From positions 1,013,841 through 1,077,840 of the forward strand of contig NZ_LR733215.1 of the NCBI RefSeq assembly GCF_902506435.1: a stretch of DNA of 64,000 nt, written 5' to 3'. Below, in pieces: positions 29,431 through 37,608 of the stretch. The notes beneath the pieces were generated by a model. It was not told the origin of the DNA, did no database searches, and was given only the letters and a program-made list of their open reading frames with translations. A program made the translations under genes and the position numbers. The number at the start of each line of letters is the position of its first letter. The first letter of the stretch is position 1. This stretch comes from Nocardioides sp. AX2bis (GTDB lineage Bacteria; Actinomycetota; Actinomycetes; Propionibacteriales; Nocardioidaceae).

Positions 29431-29712
29431 TCAGTCCGCCACCTCGACGGCCTTCCCGAAGGCCACCCGGCCACTGATCTGGGCGGCTTCGGGGCTGGGG
29501 TCGGGGTAGAACCAGGCCGCGTCCTCGTTGATCTGGCCGTCGACCTCGAGTGAGTAGTAGGAGGCCTGCCCCTTCCATGCACAAGAGGTTCGCCTCGACG
29601 ACGGGCGCAAGAGGTCCTCGCGGACCGAGCTCACCGGGAAGTAGTGGTTGCCCTCCACGACTACCGTGTCGTCGCTCTCGGCGACCGTGGCGCCGTTCCA
29701 CACTGCTTTCAT
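29431..29712 (-). CDS. DUF427 protein
   Basis: A 93-residue DUF427 domain: MKAVWNGATVAESDDTVVVEG, NHYFPVSSVREDLL, CAWKGQASYYS and AAWFYPDP are the family features. Function is unknown. It is the first gene of the DUF427-tlpA-ccdA-DUF3179 operon and is divergent from the AhpD-like gene; a second DUF427 protein is at 43,212. Confidence 0.9.
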   Translation of the reverse strand: MKAVWNGATVAESDDTVVVEGNHYFPVSSVREDLLRPSSRRTSCAWKGQASYYSLEVDGQINEDAAWFYPDPSPEAAQISGRVAFGKAVEVAD

Positions 29713-29888
29713 GCTGACCTCGCTGCTGGGTCGGTGACTGGGTGCCTAGGAAACCCGGCGGAGGATGGGGTTCCTTCCCACTCGGTGAGAAGAGGTGCGT
29801 GACGCCGTCCACGCGGTCGAGTCGGAATGCTGTCCGACCGTGGCCGGGTTCCCCAACGGACAACCGAAATCCATCCCTCGGAGGAGAC

Positions 29889-30431
29889 ATGCCCCGCATT
29901 CCCGTCCACACCACGGACAGCGCACCTCAGGCCAGCCGCGACGCGCTCAAGCAGCTCGAGGCGAAGTACGGCAAGGTGCTCAACATCCACGGCGAGATGG
30001 CGCACTCACCCGCAGTCCTGCACTCCTACGTCGCTCTGCAGGACGTGATTCGCGAGCACGCGCTGCTCGACGCCCGGGTCCGTGAGGCGATCGCCCTCGC
30101 GGTGGGCAACCAGGACGAGTGCACCTACTGCCAGTCCGCGCACACCGGAGGCGGCAAGGCGGCTGGCCTTGGCGACGACGAGATGATTGCCATCCGTCGC
30201 GGTGAGGCCGACTTCGATCCTGCCCTCGACGCGCTGCTCAACCTGGCACGGGAGTACACCGCCAAGGTCGGCAACACCAGCGACGCCGCGTGGCAGGCCG
30301 CACTGGACGCGGGGTGGAGCCAGGAGCAGCTGACCGAGCTCTCGGCCCACGTGACACTGAACCTGCTGACGAACTACTTCAACCACCACGTTCACACCGA
30401 GCTCGACGTGCCCCAGGCACCCGAGATCTGA
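29889..30431 (+). CDS. AhpD-like / carboxymuconolactone decarboxylase family protein
   Basis: A 180-residue all-helical protein; ATG 29,889 follows GGAGGAG. It carries the AhpD-type redox pair in NQDECTYCQSAHT, with the His four residues after the second Cys. Such proteins are peroxidase-linked disulfide reductases. A terminator hairpin follows. The context (thiol transfer genes upstream, ECF sigma genes downstream) supports a redox-defence function. In E. coli the related ynjA lies next to ynjBCD. Confidence 0.88.
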   Translation: MPRIPVHTTDSAPQASRDALKQLEAKYGKVLNIHGEMAHSPAVLHSYVALQDVIREHALLDARVREAIALAVGNQDECTYCQSAHTGGGKAAGLGDDEMIAIRRGEADFDPALDALLNLAREYTAKVGNTSDAAWQAALDAGWSQEQLTELSAHVTLNLLTNYFNHHVHTELDVPQAPEI

Positions 30432-30447
30432 GGAGCGGACCACCCGT

Positions 30448-30482
30448 GCGAGGGCCGACGCCGACCAGGCGTCGGCCCTCGC
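30448..30482 (+). terminator. 15-bp perfect hairpin after the AhpD-like gene
   Basis: Arms 30,448-30,462 and 30,468-30,482 with a five-base loop; no strong U-tract. It separates the AhpD-like gene from the sigma factor operon. Confidence 0.85.
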
Positions 30483-30618
30483 GGCTTCGGGCGGCTCGTT
30501 GATCGGGACAGCCGTGCCAGGCTCGCCGCATGCCGCCTCTCTGTCTGTGCCCCGCCCCGGCCGCGCGGGCCTGCCCCGCGTCTGGAAGACACTCGGACCG
30601 TCGAAGGGTTCCCGTGGC

Positions 30619-31185
30619 ATGAGTGAGGCGAGCGCCCCCGACGATGCCGCGCGGAGGTGTGCCTTCGCGGAGATCGTCGAGCCGGAGATCGAGGTGATGT
30701 TGCGGGTGGCGCGGAGCATCACCGGCAGCACGGCTGACGCAGAGGACCTCGTGCAGGAGTCGCTCGTACGTGCCTTCCGGGCCATCGACCGGTTCGACGG
30801 CCGCCACCCGCGCGCGTGGTTGCTCACGATCCTGCGCAACACGAACGCCAACATGCACCGCAGGCGCCGGCCGATCGCGGTCGACGACTGGGAGCTGATC
30901 CATGCCTCCCGACCCGCCTTCGGGACAACGGAGTCCCCGGGCGCCGAGGAGGTGTACGTCGTGGAGGAGCTCGACGGGGCGCTCCAGGCCGCCGTCTCGG
31001 GACTGGACCCGAAGTTCCGCTCCGCGCTCGTGCTCGTCGACGTCCACGACCTGTCGTACGCCGAAGCCGCCGCGGTCCTCGACGTGCCCGTCGGCACCGT
31101 CATGTCCCGGCTGAGCCGCGCACGCGAACGCGTGCGCAAGGCACTCGGCCCCACCTTCACCACCACCCGAGGGGAGCAGTCATGA
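30619..31185 (+). CDS. ECF-family RNA polymerase sigma factor
   Basis: A 188-residue sigma-70 family protein. Region 2 is visible as STADAEDLVQESLVRAFRAI and WLLTILRNTNANMHR, region 4 as LVLVDVHDLSYAEAAAVLDV followed by GTVMSRLSRARERVRKAL. ATG 30,619 is chosen as the start of the conserved domain; an in-frame upstream start at 30,499 gives only a low-complexity extension. The stop overlaps the anti-sigma start (ATGA), and the operon continues into two flavoprotein genes that are the obvious target functions. Confidence 0.92.
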   Translation: MSEASAPDDAARRCAFAEIVEPEIEVMLRVARSITGSTADAEDLVQESLVRAFRAIDRFDGRHPRAWLLTILRNTNANMHRRRRPIAVDDWELIHASRPAFGTTESPGAEEVYVVEELDGALQAAVSGLDPKFRSALVLVDVHDLSYAEAAAVLDVPVGTVMSRLSRARERVRKALGPTFTTTRGEQS

Positions 31186-31460
31186 CTGGAGCGCTCCGGC
31201 AGATGATCACCTGCCACTGGACCGCACGCCGCCTCCAGCGATACCTGGACGCCGATCCGGCCGCGCCTCTGACGCCGGGAGAGATCACCCGGCTCGAGGA
31301 GCACATCGCCACCTGCGAGAGGTGCAGCGAGGTCATGCGCCAGCATCGCCTGCTGCACCGTGCCCTGTCCTTGTGGTCGGGCCGACGACCCGTGGACCCG
31401 GCCTCGGTCGACCGGATGCGCACCGTCCTTGACGACTTGATCGACGGGCGGCAGAGGTGA
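31182..31460 (+). CDS. Zinc-binding anti-sigma factor (ZAS/zf-HC2 type)
   Basis: A 92-residue protein with the H-x3-C-x2-C motif in EEHIATCERCSEV, and an earlier MITCHW cysteine, as in RsrA-like redox-sensing anti-sigma factors. It is coupled to the sigma gene upstream and to the flavoprotein gene downstream (GTGA at 31,457). Disulfide stress would release the sigma factor if it works like RsrA; this is inference from the family. Confidence 0.88.
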   Translation: MTGALRQMITCHWTARRLQRYLDADPAAPLTPGEITRLEEHIATCERCSEVMRQHRLLHRALSLWSGRRPVDPASVDRMRTVLDDLIDGRQR

Positions 31461-32899
31461 GCGCGCCTGACCGCTGGGACCTGCTGGTCCTGGGAGGCGG
31501 CACCGCCGGGATCGTCGCGGCGAAGACGGCAGCCCGCCTCGGTGCACGGGTGGTCCTGATCGAACGGGACCGCACCGGCGGCGACTGCCTATGGACCGGG
31601 TGCGTGCCGTCCAAGGCGCTGCTGGCCGCAGCGGACGCGGCTGCTGGCGCCCGTAGTGCTGGACGGTTCGGGGTCACGGTCGATGAGGTGCGGGTGGACT
31701 TCGCGCGGGTGATGGAGCACGTGCACGCAGCGATCCGCCAGATCGCGCCCGTCGACTCGATCGAGGCGCTGGAAGCAGCTGGACTGACCGTGCGCACCGG
31801 CGAGGGCAGATTCGTCGGGGACAACACGCTGGACCTTGACGGCGAGAACGTCCGCTTCACCCAAGCGGTGGTCGCGACGGGTGCCGCGCCGGCCGCGCCG
31901 CCCATCCCGGGACTGGCAGAGCTCGACTTTCTGACCAGCGACACGGTGTGGGACCTCACCGAGGCGCCGCGCCGGGTGGCGGTCCTCGGTGGGGGCAGCA
32001 TCGGCTGCGAGCTCGGACAGGGGTTGTCGCGGCTCGGCATCGAGGTGAGTGTGGTCGAGGGAGCGCCTCGCGTGCTGCCACGTGAGGACGCCGCGGCTGC
32101 TTCGGTCGTGCACCGCGCGCTGGAGTCCGACGGTGTCACGATCCTGACCGGTCAGTCGGTGACGTCAGTCGTTGCGTCGGACTCCCAGTCGGGATGGCTG
32201 GTCCTCGACGACGGAGAGGAGGTCGCATTCGACCGGTTGCTGGTCGCCGTCGGACGAAGACCCCGGACCACCGACCTCGGGCTGGACACTGTCGGGGTCG
32301 ACGTGGACGAGCGCGGATTCGTCGTCGTCGACCGGCGGTTGCGGACCACCAACCCCCGCATCTGGGCGGCCGGCGACCTGACGGGCCATCCCCAGTTCAC
32401 GCACGTCGCCGGCGTCCACGGCAGCCTTGCCGCCAGCAACGCGGTCCTGGCCGTACGGCGTTCGGTGGAGACCACGGCCGTGCCGCGCGTCACCTACACC
32501 CATCCCGAAGTCGCCGCCGTTGGCGTCGACACCGGACGCGAACGCGACGGGATCCGCATCCTCACCCTGGACCACCGCCACGTGGACCGAGCCGTGACCG
32601 AAGGCCTCACCGACGGACTCACGCGCCTGGCCGTCGACGGCAGGGGCCGGATCCTCGGAGCCACCGTCGTCGGCCCGCGGGCGGGGGAGACGCTGGGCGA
32701 GCTCGCGATCGCCGTCCGCCGAGGACTGCGCACGCGCGACCTGGCCGGCATCACGCACGCCTACCCGACGTGGAACGACGGACCGTGGAACGCCGCCATC
32801 GCCGACGTCCGGGAGCAGCTCGACCGCCCCACGACGCGGCGCGCCCTGCACACCCTGGCCCGGACCCGTCGATGGTGGCTCGAACGCCGTGCCGCCTGA
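31457..32899 (+). CDS. Mercuric-reductase-like FAD/NAD(P) disulfide oxidoreductase
   Basis: A 480-residue flavoprotein (GTG start). It has LLVLGGGTAGIVAAKTAARL (FAD), the redox-active CxxxxC in GGDCLWTGCVPSKALL, a second GGGSIGCELGQGL (NAD(P)H), AAGDLTGHPQF, and the dimerisation domain with HAYPTWND, so it is a dihydrolipoamide-dehydrogenase-family enzyme. The C-terminal vicinal Cys pair of MerA is absent (ends RRWWLERRAA), so mercury reduction is unlikely. The substrate is unknown, presumably a disulfide. Proteins of this type often sit beside TVP38 genes. Confidence 0.9.
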   Translation: MSAPDRWDLLVLGGGTAGIVAAKTAARLGARVVLIERDRTGGDCLWTGCVPSKALLAAADAAAGARSAGRFGVTVDEVRVDFARVMEHVHAAIRQIAPVDSIEALEAAGLTVRTGEGRFVGDNTLDLDGENVRFTQAVVATGAAPAAPPIPGLAELDFLTSDTVWDLTEAPRRVAVLGGGSIGCELGQGLSRLGIEVSVVEGAPRVLPREDAAAASVVHRALESDGVTILTGQSVTSVVASDSQSGWLVLDDGEEVAFDRLLVAVGRRPRTTDLGLDTVGVDVDERGFVVVDRRLRTTNPRIWAAGDLTGHPQFTHVAGVHGSLAASNAVLAVRRSVETTAVPRVTYTHPEVAAVGVDTGRERDGIRILTLDHRHVDRAVTEGLTDGLTRLAVDGRGRILGATVVGPRAGETLGELAIAVRRGLRTRDLAGITHAYPTWNDGPWNAAIADVREQLDRPTTRRALHTLARTRRWWLERRAA

Positions 32900-33968
32900 G
32901 CGCCGCCTGCTGCTGGTGGGCGCCGGCCACGCACACCTCCACCTCCTGCACCACGCATCCCGCCTCGACGCCGCCGGCTACCGCACGACATTGGTGGCAC
33001 CCGCGTGGTTCGACTACAGCGGAGCGGCGTCGGGCATCGCGGCCGGTGACCGCGACCCTGCGGAGGGCCGGCTCGACGTCGCGGCGCTCGCCCGGCGCAA
33101 CCGGGTCAACTACAGGCAGGGCCTCGTCACCGAGGTCGACCCGTCGGCGCGGACGGCGACCACCGACGACGGGTCCAGGCTCGGGTGGGACGTGGTGTCG
33201 TTCAACATCGGCAGCGTCGCCGACGTCGGCTCCGGGGAGGGCGTCGTCGGGGCAAAACCCCTCGTCGACCTCGCCCGCCTGCGCGAGCGGCTCCGGGTGC
33301 CGCCGGCCGGGCGCGGCCACCACCTCACCGTCGTCGGCGCGGGAGCCAGCGGCATCGAACTTGCGGCACACCTCGCTGCCCGCGACGACACCGACCGTGT
33401 CCGCCTGCTGGAGCGCTCGTTGCGCGTCGGCGCCTTCCTGCCTCCTCGTGCGGCGCTCCGCCTCACCCGCCTGCTCGCGAGCAGGGGCGTGCAGGTCCTG
33501 ACGCAGGCCGACCCCGTGCGCATCGAGGAGAACGCCGTCGTGCTGCGCGACGGGACGCGCCTCCCGCACGACACGGTGGTAGTCGCCACGGGACTCACAG
33601 CCCCACCACTGGCCACCCGGGCGCCGCTGGGCGGTCCAGGGGGCTTCGCGGTGCGGGCAACCCTCCAGCACCGCGACCACGACGACGTCTACGCCGTCGG
33701 CGACTGCGCCGATTTCCTCCCGGCCCCTCTCCAGCGCATCGGCGTGCACGGTGTCCGACAGGGGCCGGTGCTGCTCACGGCCCTCGAGGCCCGCGCGGGT
33801 GGCGCACCCGCGCCGGTCTACCGCCCGCAGAAGCGCGTGTTGTCGATCCTCGACCTCGGAGGTGGCACAGCGCTCGCGGTGCGCGGCCGGTGGTGGTGGC
33901 TCGGCCGCTCAAGCCTGGCACTCAAACGGCGCATTGACCGACGATGGCTCGCGACGTACAAGGGCTGA
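32889..33968 (+). CDS. NDH-2/sulfide-quinone-reductase-like FAD oxidoreductase
   Basis: A 359-residue flavoprotein with GAGHAHLHLLHH at the N-terminus, GAGASGIELAAHLAAR for the second dinucleotide and VYAVGDCADF for the FAD tail. The opening RRLLLVGAGHAHLHLL is like the FAD domain seen in SelD-fused pyridine oxidoreductases. It overlaps the previous gene by 11 bases. The C-terminus ends in a hydrophobic/basic stretch that could touch the membrane. Electron acceptor and substrate are unknown. Confidence 0.86.
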   Translation: MPPERRLLLVGAGHAHLHLLHHASRLDAAGYRTTLVAPAWFDYSGAASGIAAGDRDPAEGRLDVAALARRNRVNYRQGLVTEVDPSARTATTDDGSRLGWDVVSFNIGSVADVGSGEGVVGAKPLVDLARLRERLRVPPAGRGHHLTVVGAGASGIELAAHLAARDDTDRVRLLERSLRVGAFLPPRAALRLTRLLASRGVQVLTQADPVRIEENAVVLRDGTRLPHDTVVVATGLTAPPLATRAPLGGPGGFAVRATLQHRDHDDVYAVGDCADFLPAPLQRIGVHGVRQGPVLLTALEARAGGAPAPVYRPQKRVLSILDLGGGTALAVRGRWWWLGRSSLALKRRIDRRWLATYKG

Positions 33969-33972
33969 GGCA

Positions 33973-35415
33973 TCAGCGGCGCGTCGGCATGGGGAGCAGC
34001 GTGAGTAGCTGTTTGTTCTCCACGGGATCGAGCACCGAGTGCTGTACGCAGGCGGGGACCAGCTCGCCGGTGTCGGGGTGGGCCATCGTGTAGACGCACG
34101 CCTGGAGCCGCTCCTGAGTCGCCTGGGTCTCGGCGTCGGCAGCGACTTCCCCCGCCTCCATGGCGCGCCAGGCGGGGATGACGGTCGCGGCGTCCATGAA
34201 GGCGTGCACGACGAAGGTCAATCCCCTGACCTCGCGGTGGGCAGCGGCACGGACCAGCGTCGACAGGCCGCCGGCGCGGCGGACGACCCGTCGGCTCCAG
34301 CGCAACGACATGGCGGCCAGGCGGGGCTCCCGCAGCGCCAACCGGAACACTTTCGCGACCGTGACCCACGGATGCTCGCCGCTGAGGGAGACCGCCGGGA
34401 CGCGATTGAACACCTCGTCGCGGAAGCCCAGGTCAGCCGCCACAGCGGGATCGAGGAGCGGGACCCAGGTGTCGCCCACGACGATGCCGAAGGCCGAACG
34501 ATTGCACCGCGGGTCACCGAACTGGAGAGCCTGCCACGCCACCGGCTGCTCCATGCCGGTCTCGATCTGCTTCCAGACCTCGTCGATGCTGACGGACTGC
34601 TCGTCGACGCCCCACCTGCGGGGATCACCCACCCGGGCGGCCGGCTGGAACGACATCATCGAGTAGCCCATGTGGCGCACGGCAGCGACGACACCGGCGA
34701 CCTGGTCGCGGTTCGTGCGGGTCACCGTCATGTTGTGGGCCAGGAAGTAGCGCAGGCCGGTCTGCTGCTTGACGCGCTCGAACATCAAGGCGAACGCGGC
34801 ACGATGTTCGTTCAGCTCTCGTTCGACTCGTGGCCGCGGCATCCCGCGACGCCCGCGCATGAGCGAGTCGAAGTGCGCCGCAAAGGACACGCGCGGCAGC
34901 CGGAGCCCTCCATCGGTTCGGGCGACGAGCGCACGGAGGTAACCCTCGTCGAAGTCTCCGTGGGTCATCGACATGGGTTCTCGACCTGCCGCCCGCATGG
35001 CTAGGAGGGACGCCGCGTGGTCGTCGGGCGAGAGCAGCGAGACCTCGCCACCGATGAGCTGGGCGTGGGCACGTGGCCCCCGTCGCTCCCGCAGCAGCGC
35101 CATCTGGCGCCGAACCTGGTCGAGCGTGTGGGCGCCGTCGGTGGGGACCTTGTTGGCGTCCGCGGAGTGGTAGCACGGAGAACAGGTCAGGTTGCACTTC
35201 GGGAAGACGCCGTGCGTGCCTTCGCAGCCCACGCCGATGCGGCCCAACGTCTGTGCTGCGGTCCTGGCCGTCGTCGGGAGCTCGGACCAACGGCGCCGCA
35301 TCGCTGCGAGGGTCGCCGGGTGGACGGGCTCCGTCAGCTCAATGATCGAGCGAAAACGGGTCCGCAGCGCGGAGACACGGACCCTTCTGGTCGACCCCCG
35401 GAGGTTACCGATCAT
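33973..35415 (-). CDS. Radical SAM protein of unknown substrate
   Basis: A 480-residue protein with the radical SAM cluster motif CNLTCSPCYHSAD (C-x3-C-x2-C). It is preceded by an atypical ~85-residue N-terminus and followed by LIGGEVSLLSPDDH (the GGE motif that contacts SAM). The C-terminal third contains basic helices and a final TMAHPDTGELVPACVQHSVL with an extra Cys. It is the last gene of a four-gene minus operon with TVP38 and CDP-alcohol transferase genes, and is convergent with the flavoproteins with only four bases between. A modification of a lipid, peptide or cofactor used by this module is possible. Confidence 0.85.
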   Translation of the reverse strand: MIGNLRGSTRRVRVSALRTRFRSIIELTEPVHPATLAAMRRRWSELPTTARTAAQTLGRIGVGCEGTHGVFPKCNLTCSPCYHSADANKVPTDGAHTLDQVRRQMALLRERRGPRAHAQLIGGEVSLLSPDDHAASLLAMRAAGREPMSMTHGDFDEGYLRALVARTDGGLRLPRVSFAAHFDSLMRGRRGMPRPRVERELNEHRAAFALMFERVKQQTGLRYFLAHNMTVTRTNRDQVAGVVAAVRHMGYSMMSFQPAARVGDPRRWGVDEQSVSIDEVWKQIETGMEQPVAWQALQFGDPRCNRSAFGIVVGDTWVPLLDPAVAADLGFRDEVFNRVPAVSLSGEHPWVTVAKVFRLALREPRLAAMSLRWSRRVVRRAGGLSTLVRAAAHREVRGLTFVVHAFMDAATVIPAWRAMEAGEVAADAETQATQERLQACVYTMAHPDTGELVPACVQHSVLDPVENKQLLTLLPMPTRR

Positions 35416-36131
35416 GAGTTGGAAGCGGGTGCGGGGCGGGTGCTCGTGGCCAGCAGCCGCCGGCCGATGGCGCCGCCGAGGAGGGTGAGCACCAACAGGC
35501 CTCCGACGCCGATGACGATGCCGCGCGGGTCTGCCCCCGAGGCGCCGACAGCGGCGTACGCGAGGGCGCCGGGCACGATGCCGAGCGCCGTACCGAGCAC
35601 GTAGTCGCGCAGGCGCACCCCGAGCAGCCCGGAGGCGTAGTTGATCGGTGTGAAGGGGAACAGCGGCAGGAGCCTGACGGCGAGCACCGCGACCAGCCCG
35701 TGGCGAGCCAGCACCCTGTCGGCGTGCTCGAGCCGACCGCGCAGCATGCGATCGACGGCCGGGCGGCCCAGACGTCGGCCGAGGAGGAAGCCGCCGAAGG
35801 CGCCGAGCAGTGCGCCCGCCCAGGCCAGCAGGGTGCCCCACCACAGCCCGAAGAGCACACCGCTGAGAATCGTGAGCAAGGAGGCAGGTGACGGCACGAG
35901 CACCAGCAGGGCGTACCCGACCACGAACACCGCCGCCCCAGCCCACCCCGCTGACTCCACCAGCGCCTGGAGGCGCTCGGGTCCGCTCCAGCCACTCAGG
36001 TGCAGCGCGACCGAGGCCGCGGCGAAGGCGAGGACCAGCGCCACCAGGCGCAATCGATCCGACCGGGATGACACATCTTCGCCACCCGTCACATCGTCGG
36101 CCACATGGTCGCGAGCTGGCGGAGTCCTCAT
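35412..36131 (-). CDS. TVP38/TMEM64 (DedA-superfamily) membrane protein
   Basis: A 239-residue protein with about five to six helices. Typical features are SPASLLTILSGVLFGLWWGTLLAW, the re-entrant GAFGGFLLGRRLGR and RLLPLFPFTPINYASGLLGV. The family is related to DedA and to eukaryotic VTT proteins, many of which flip lipids. It is equivalent in type to E. coli YdjX/YdjZ. It overlaps the radical SAM start by four bases and is paralogous to the protein at 36,823. Confidence 0.9.
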   Translation of the reverse strand: MRTPPARDHVADDVTGGEDVSSRSDRLRLVALVLAFAAASVALHLSGWSGPERLQALVESAGWAGAAVFVVGYALLVLVPSPASLLTILSGVLFGLWWGTLLAWAGALLGAFGGFLLGRRLGRPAVDRMLRGRLEHADRVLARHGLVAVLAVRLLPLFPFTPINYASGLLGVRLRDYVLGTALGIVPGALAYAAVGASGADPRGIVIGVGGLLVLTLLGGAIGRRLLATSTRPAPASNS

Positions 36132-36178
36132 GTGACAGGGAACCCTCCGACTGCCCCGGTGGCTTCCACTCGCCCCGG

Positions 36179-36826
36179 TCACGAGCTCGCGGCGGCCGGC
36201 CCGCGCAGGGTGCGATAGCCGGCGATGATCCGGTGGGCGGCGCTGAGGCCCACCACGCCCGCCCACACGGTGGCGACCTGGGGGGCGTACGCAGGCACGA
36301 GCAGCCACAGGGAGTGCACGAGGATCGTCTCCGCCCCCTCGGCGATCCCGCCGAGGAAGCTCAACGACCGGCCGTCGTCGATGCGGTGCCCCGTCCGCTC
36401 CGCGATCGAGGAGAAGGCCAGGAACGCGGTGCCGTTGACGTAGTAGGCCAGCAGCACGGCCAGGAAGGGGAGCCAGTCGACGAGGGTCGCCGGGGTTCCG
36501 GTGGTGCCGACGGCGACCCCGACGACCGTGGCGCCGTAGGCGACGAAGTCAGCGGTGATGTCGAGGAAGCCGCCGGCGGGGGAGCCCTGCCCGGTGCCTC
36601 GCCGGCGGGCGAGCGGCCCGTCCAGGCCGTCCAGGGCGCGGGAGATCAGCCACGCGAGGAGTGCCCAGCCCCACATCTGGCCGGCCGCGAGCGCGGCGCT
36701 GGCCAGTCCGAGCACCAGCCCGGCCACCGTGAGGCGGTCGGGCGTCACCCACGACCGGTCAATCCGCCCGGCGACCGAGGCCAGCGGGCCGTCGAGACGA
36801 CGACGGAGCATGGCATCGAACATCAC
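36179..36826 (-). CDS. CDP-alcohol phosphatidyltransferase family protein
   Basis: A 215-residue membrane enzyme with the signature RALDGLDGPLARRRG followed by GGFLDITADF, giving the DxxDGxxAR...GxxxDxxxD pattern that holds the metal ions. It moves a phosphatidyl (or similar) group from a CDP-activated donor to an alcohol. It is the same family as E. coli YnjF, which also lies beside ynjBCD. Start overlaps the TVP38 stop by four bases (36,823-36,826). The acceptor alcohol is unknown. Confidence 0.9.
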   Translation of the reverse strand: MMFDAMLRRRLDGPLASVAGRIDRSWVTPDRLTVAGLVLGLASAALAAGQMWGWALLAWLISRALDGLDGPLARRRGTGQGSPAGGFLDITADFVAYGATVVGVAVGTTGTPATLVDWLPFLAVLLAYYVNGTAFLAFSSIAERTGHRIDDGRSLSFLGGIAEGAETILVHSLWLLVPAYAPQVATVWAGVVGLSAAHRIIAGYRTLRGPAAASS

Positions 36827-37545
36827 GTCTCCTCTGCGTCGGGGGCCGGCGCGGGCGCAGCGCGGCCATCATCGCGCACCAAGCGTCGGCCGAGGACCGT
36901 GCCGAGCCCGACGAGGGCCACTAGGACCGCGACCCCGGCGAAGATGCCCCAGGGGTCGGCGCCCCACGCACCCAGGGCGGCGTAGGCGAGGCTCCCCGGC
37001 ACCATGCCCAGCGCCGAACCGAGGAGGTAGTGGCGCCAGCGCACCCCGGTGAGCCCGGCTGCGTAGTTGATGACGGTGAACGGGAGCACCGGCGTGAGTC
37101 GCGCCGCCAGGACCGCGCCGAACCCGTGGTCACCCAGCAGTCGGTCGGCGCGCTCCACCCGTCCGCTGGTCAGCCGGTCGACCGCGTCCCGCCCCAGGGC
37201 ACGGCCCAGCCCGAAGGCGGCCGCGGCCCCGCCCAAGGCCGCGATCCAGGACAGAAGGGCGCCGAGCCAGAGCCCGAACAGCAGCCCGCCCAGCGCCGTG
37301 AGCAGTGCCTTGGGCGCCGGCAGCAGGCACAGCAGGGCGTAGCCGGCGACGAACACGGCGGCACCCCACGGTCCTGATGCGTCTACTTGGTCGCGCAGCA
37401 GCCGGACGTCGTCCCATCCGCGCATCTGCTCGACGACGAACACCGCGAGCAGGAGCGTCGCCAGCGCGCCGAGCCGTGCCCACGCCCGGGTCCGGCTGGT
37501 CACCCGCGTTGGCTCCACACGGAGGGAAGTCTGCACGACCTCCAC
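36823..37545 (-). CDS. TVP38/TMEM64 (DedA-superfamily) membrane protein, second copy
   Basis: A 240-residue paralogue of the protein at 35,412, with PAPKALLTALGGLLFGLWLG, FGLGRALGRDAV and RLTPVLPFTVINYAAGLTGV. GTG 37,545 follows GGGA at a reasonable distance. It heads the minus operon TVP38-CDP-transferase-TVP38-radical SAM and is divergent from the ABC importer operon; the 63-base spacer 37,546-37,608 must hold both promoters. Two TVP38 genes in one cluster mirror ydjX and ydjZ. Confidence 0.88.
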   Translation of the reverse strand: MEVVQTSLRVEPTRVTSRTRAWARLGALATLLLAVFVVEQMRGWDDVRLLRDQVDASGPWGAAVFVAGYALLCLLPAPKALLTALGGLLFGLWLGALLSWIAALGGAAAAFGLGRALGRDAVDRLTSGRVERADRLLGDHGFGAVLAARLTPVLPFTVINYAAGLTGVRWRHYLLGSALGMVPGSLAYAALGAWGADPWGIFAGVAVLVALVGLGTVLGRRLVRDDGRAAPAPAPDAEET

Positions 37546-37608
37546 CGTGTTCCCGGTACGACAAGGTTGGACCTGCCCAGCCACATCGCTTGAGGAGACA
37601 CCATCGCC

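Noticed and set aside
31457..32899. Mercuric reductase (merA) and a mercury-resistance operon
   Set aside because: The CxxxxC disulfide is present but the C-terminal vicinal cysteines and the N-terminal metal-binding domain are absent, and no merR/merT/merP is nearby.
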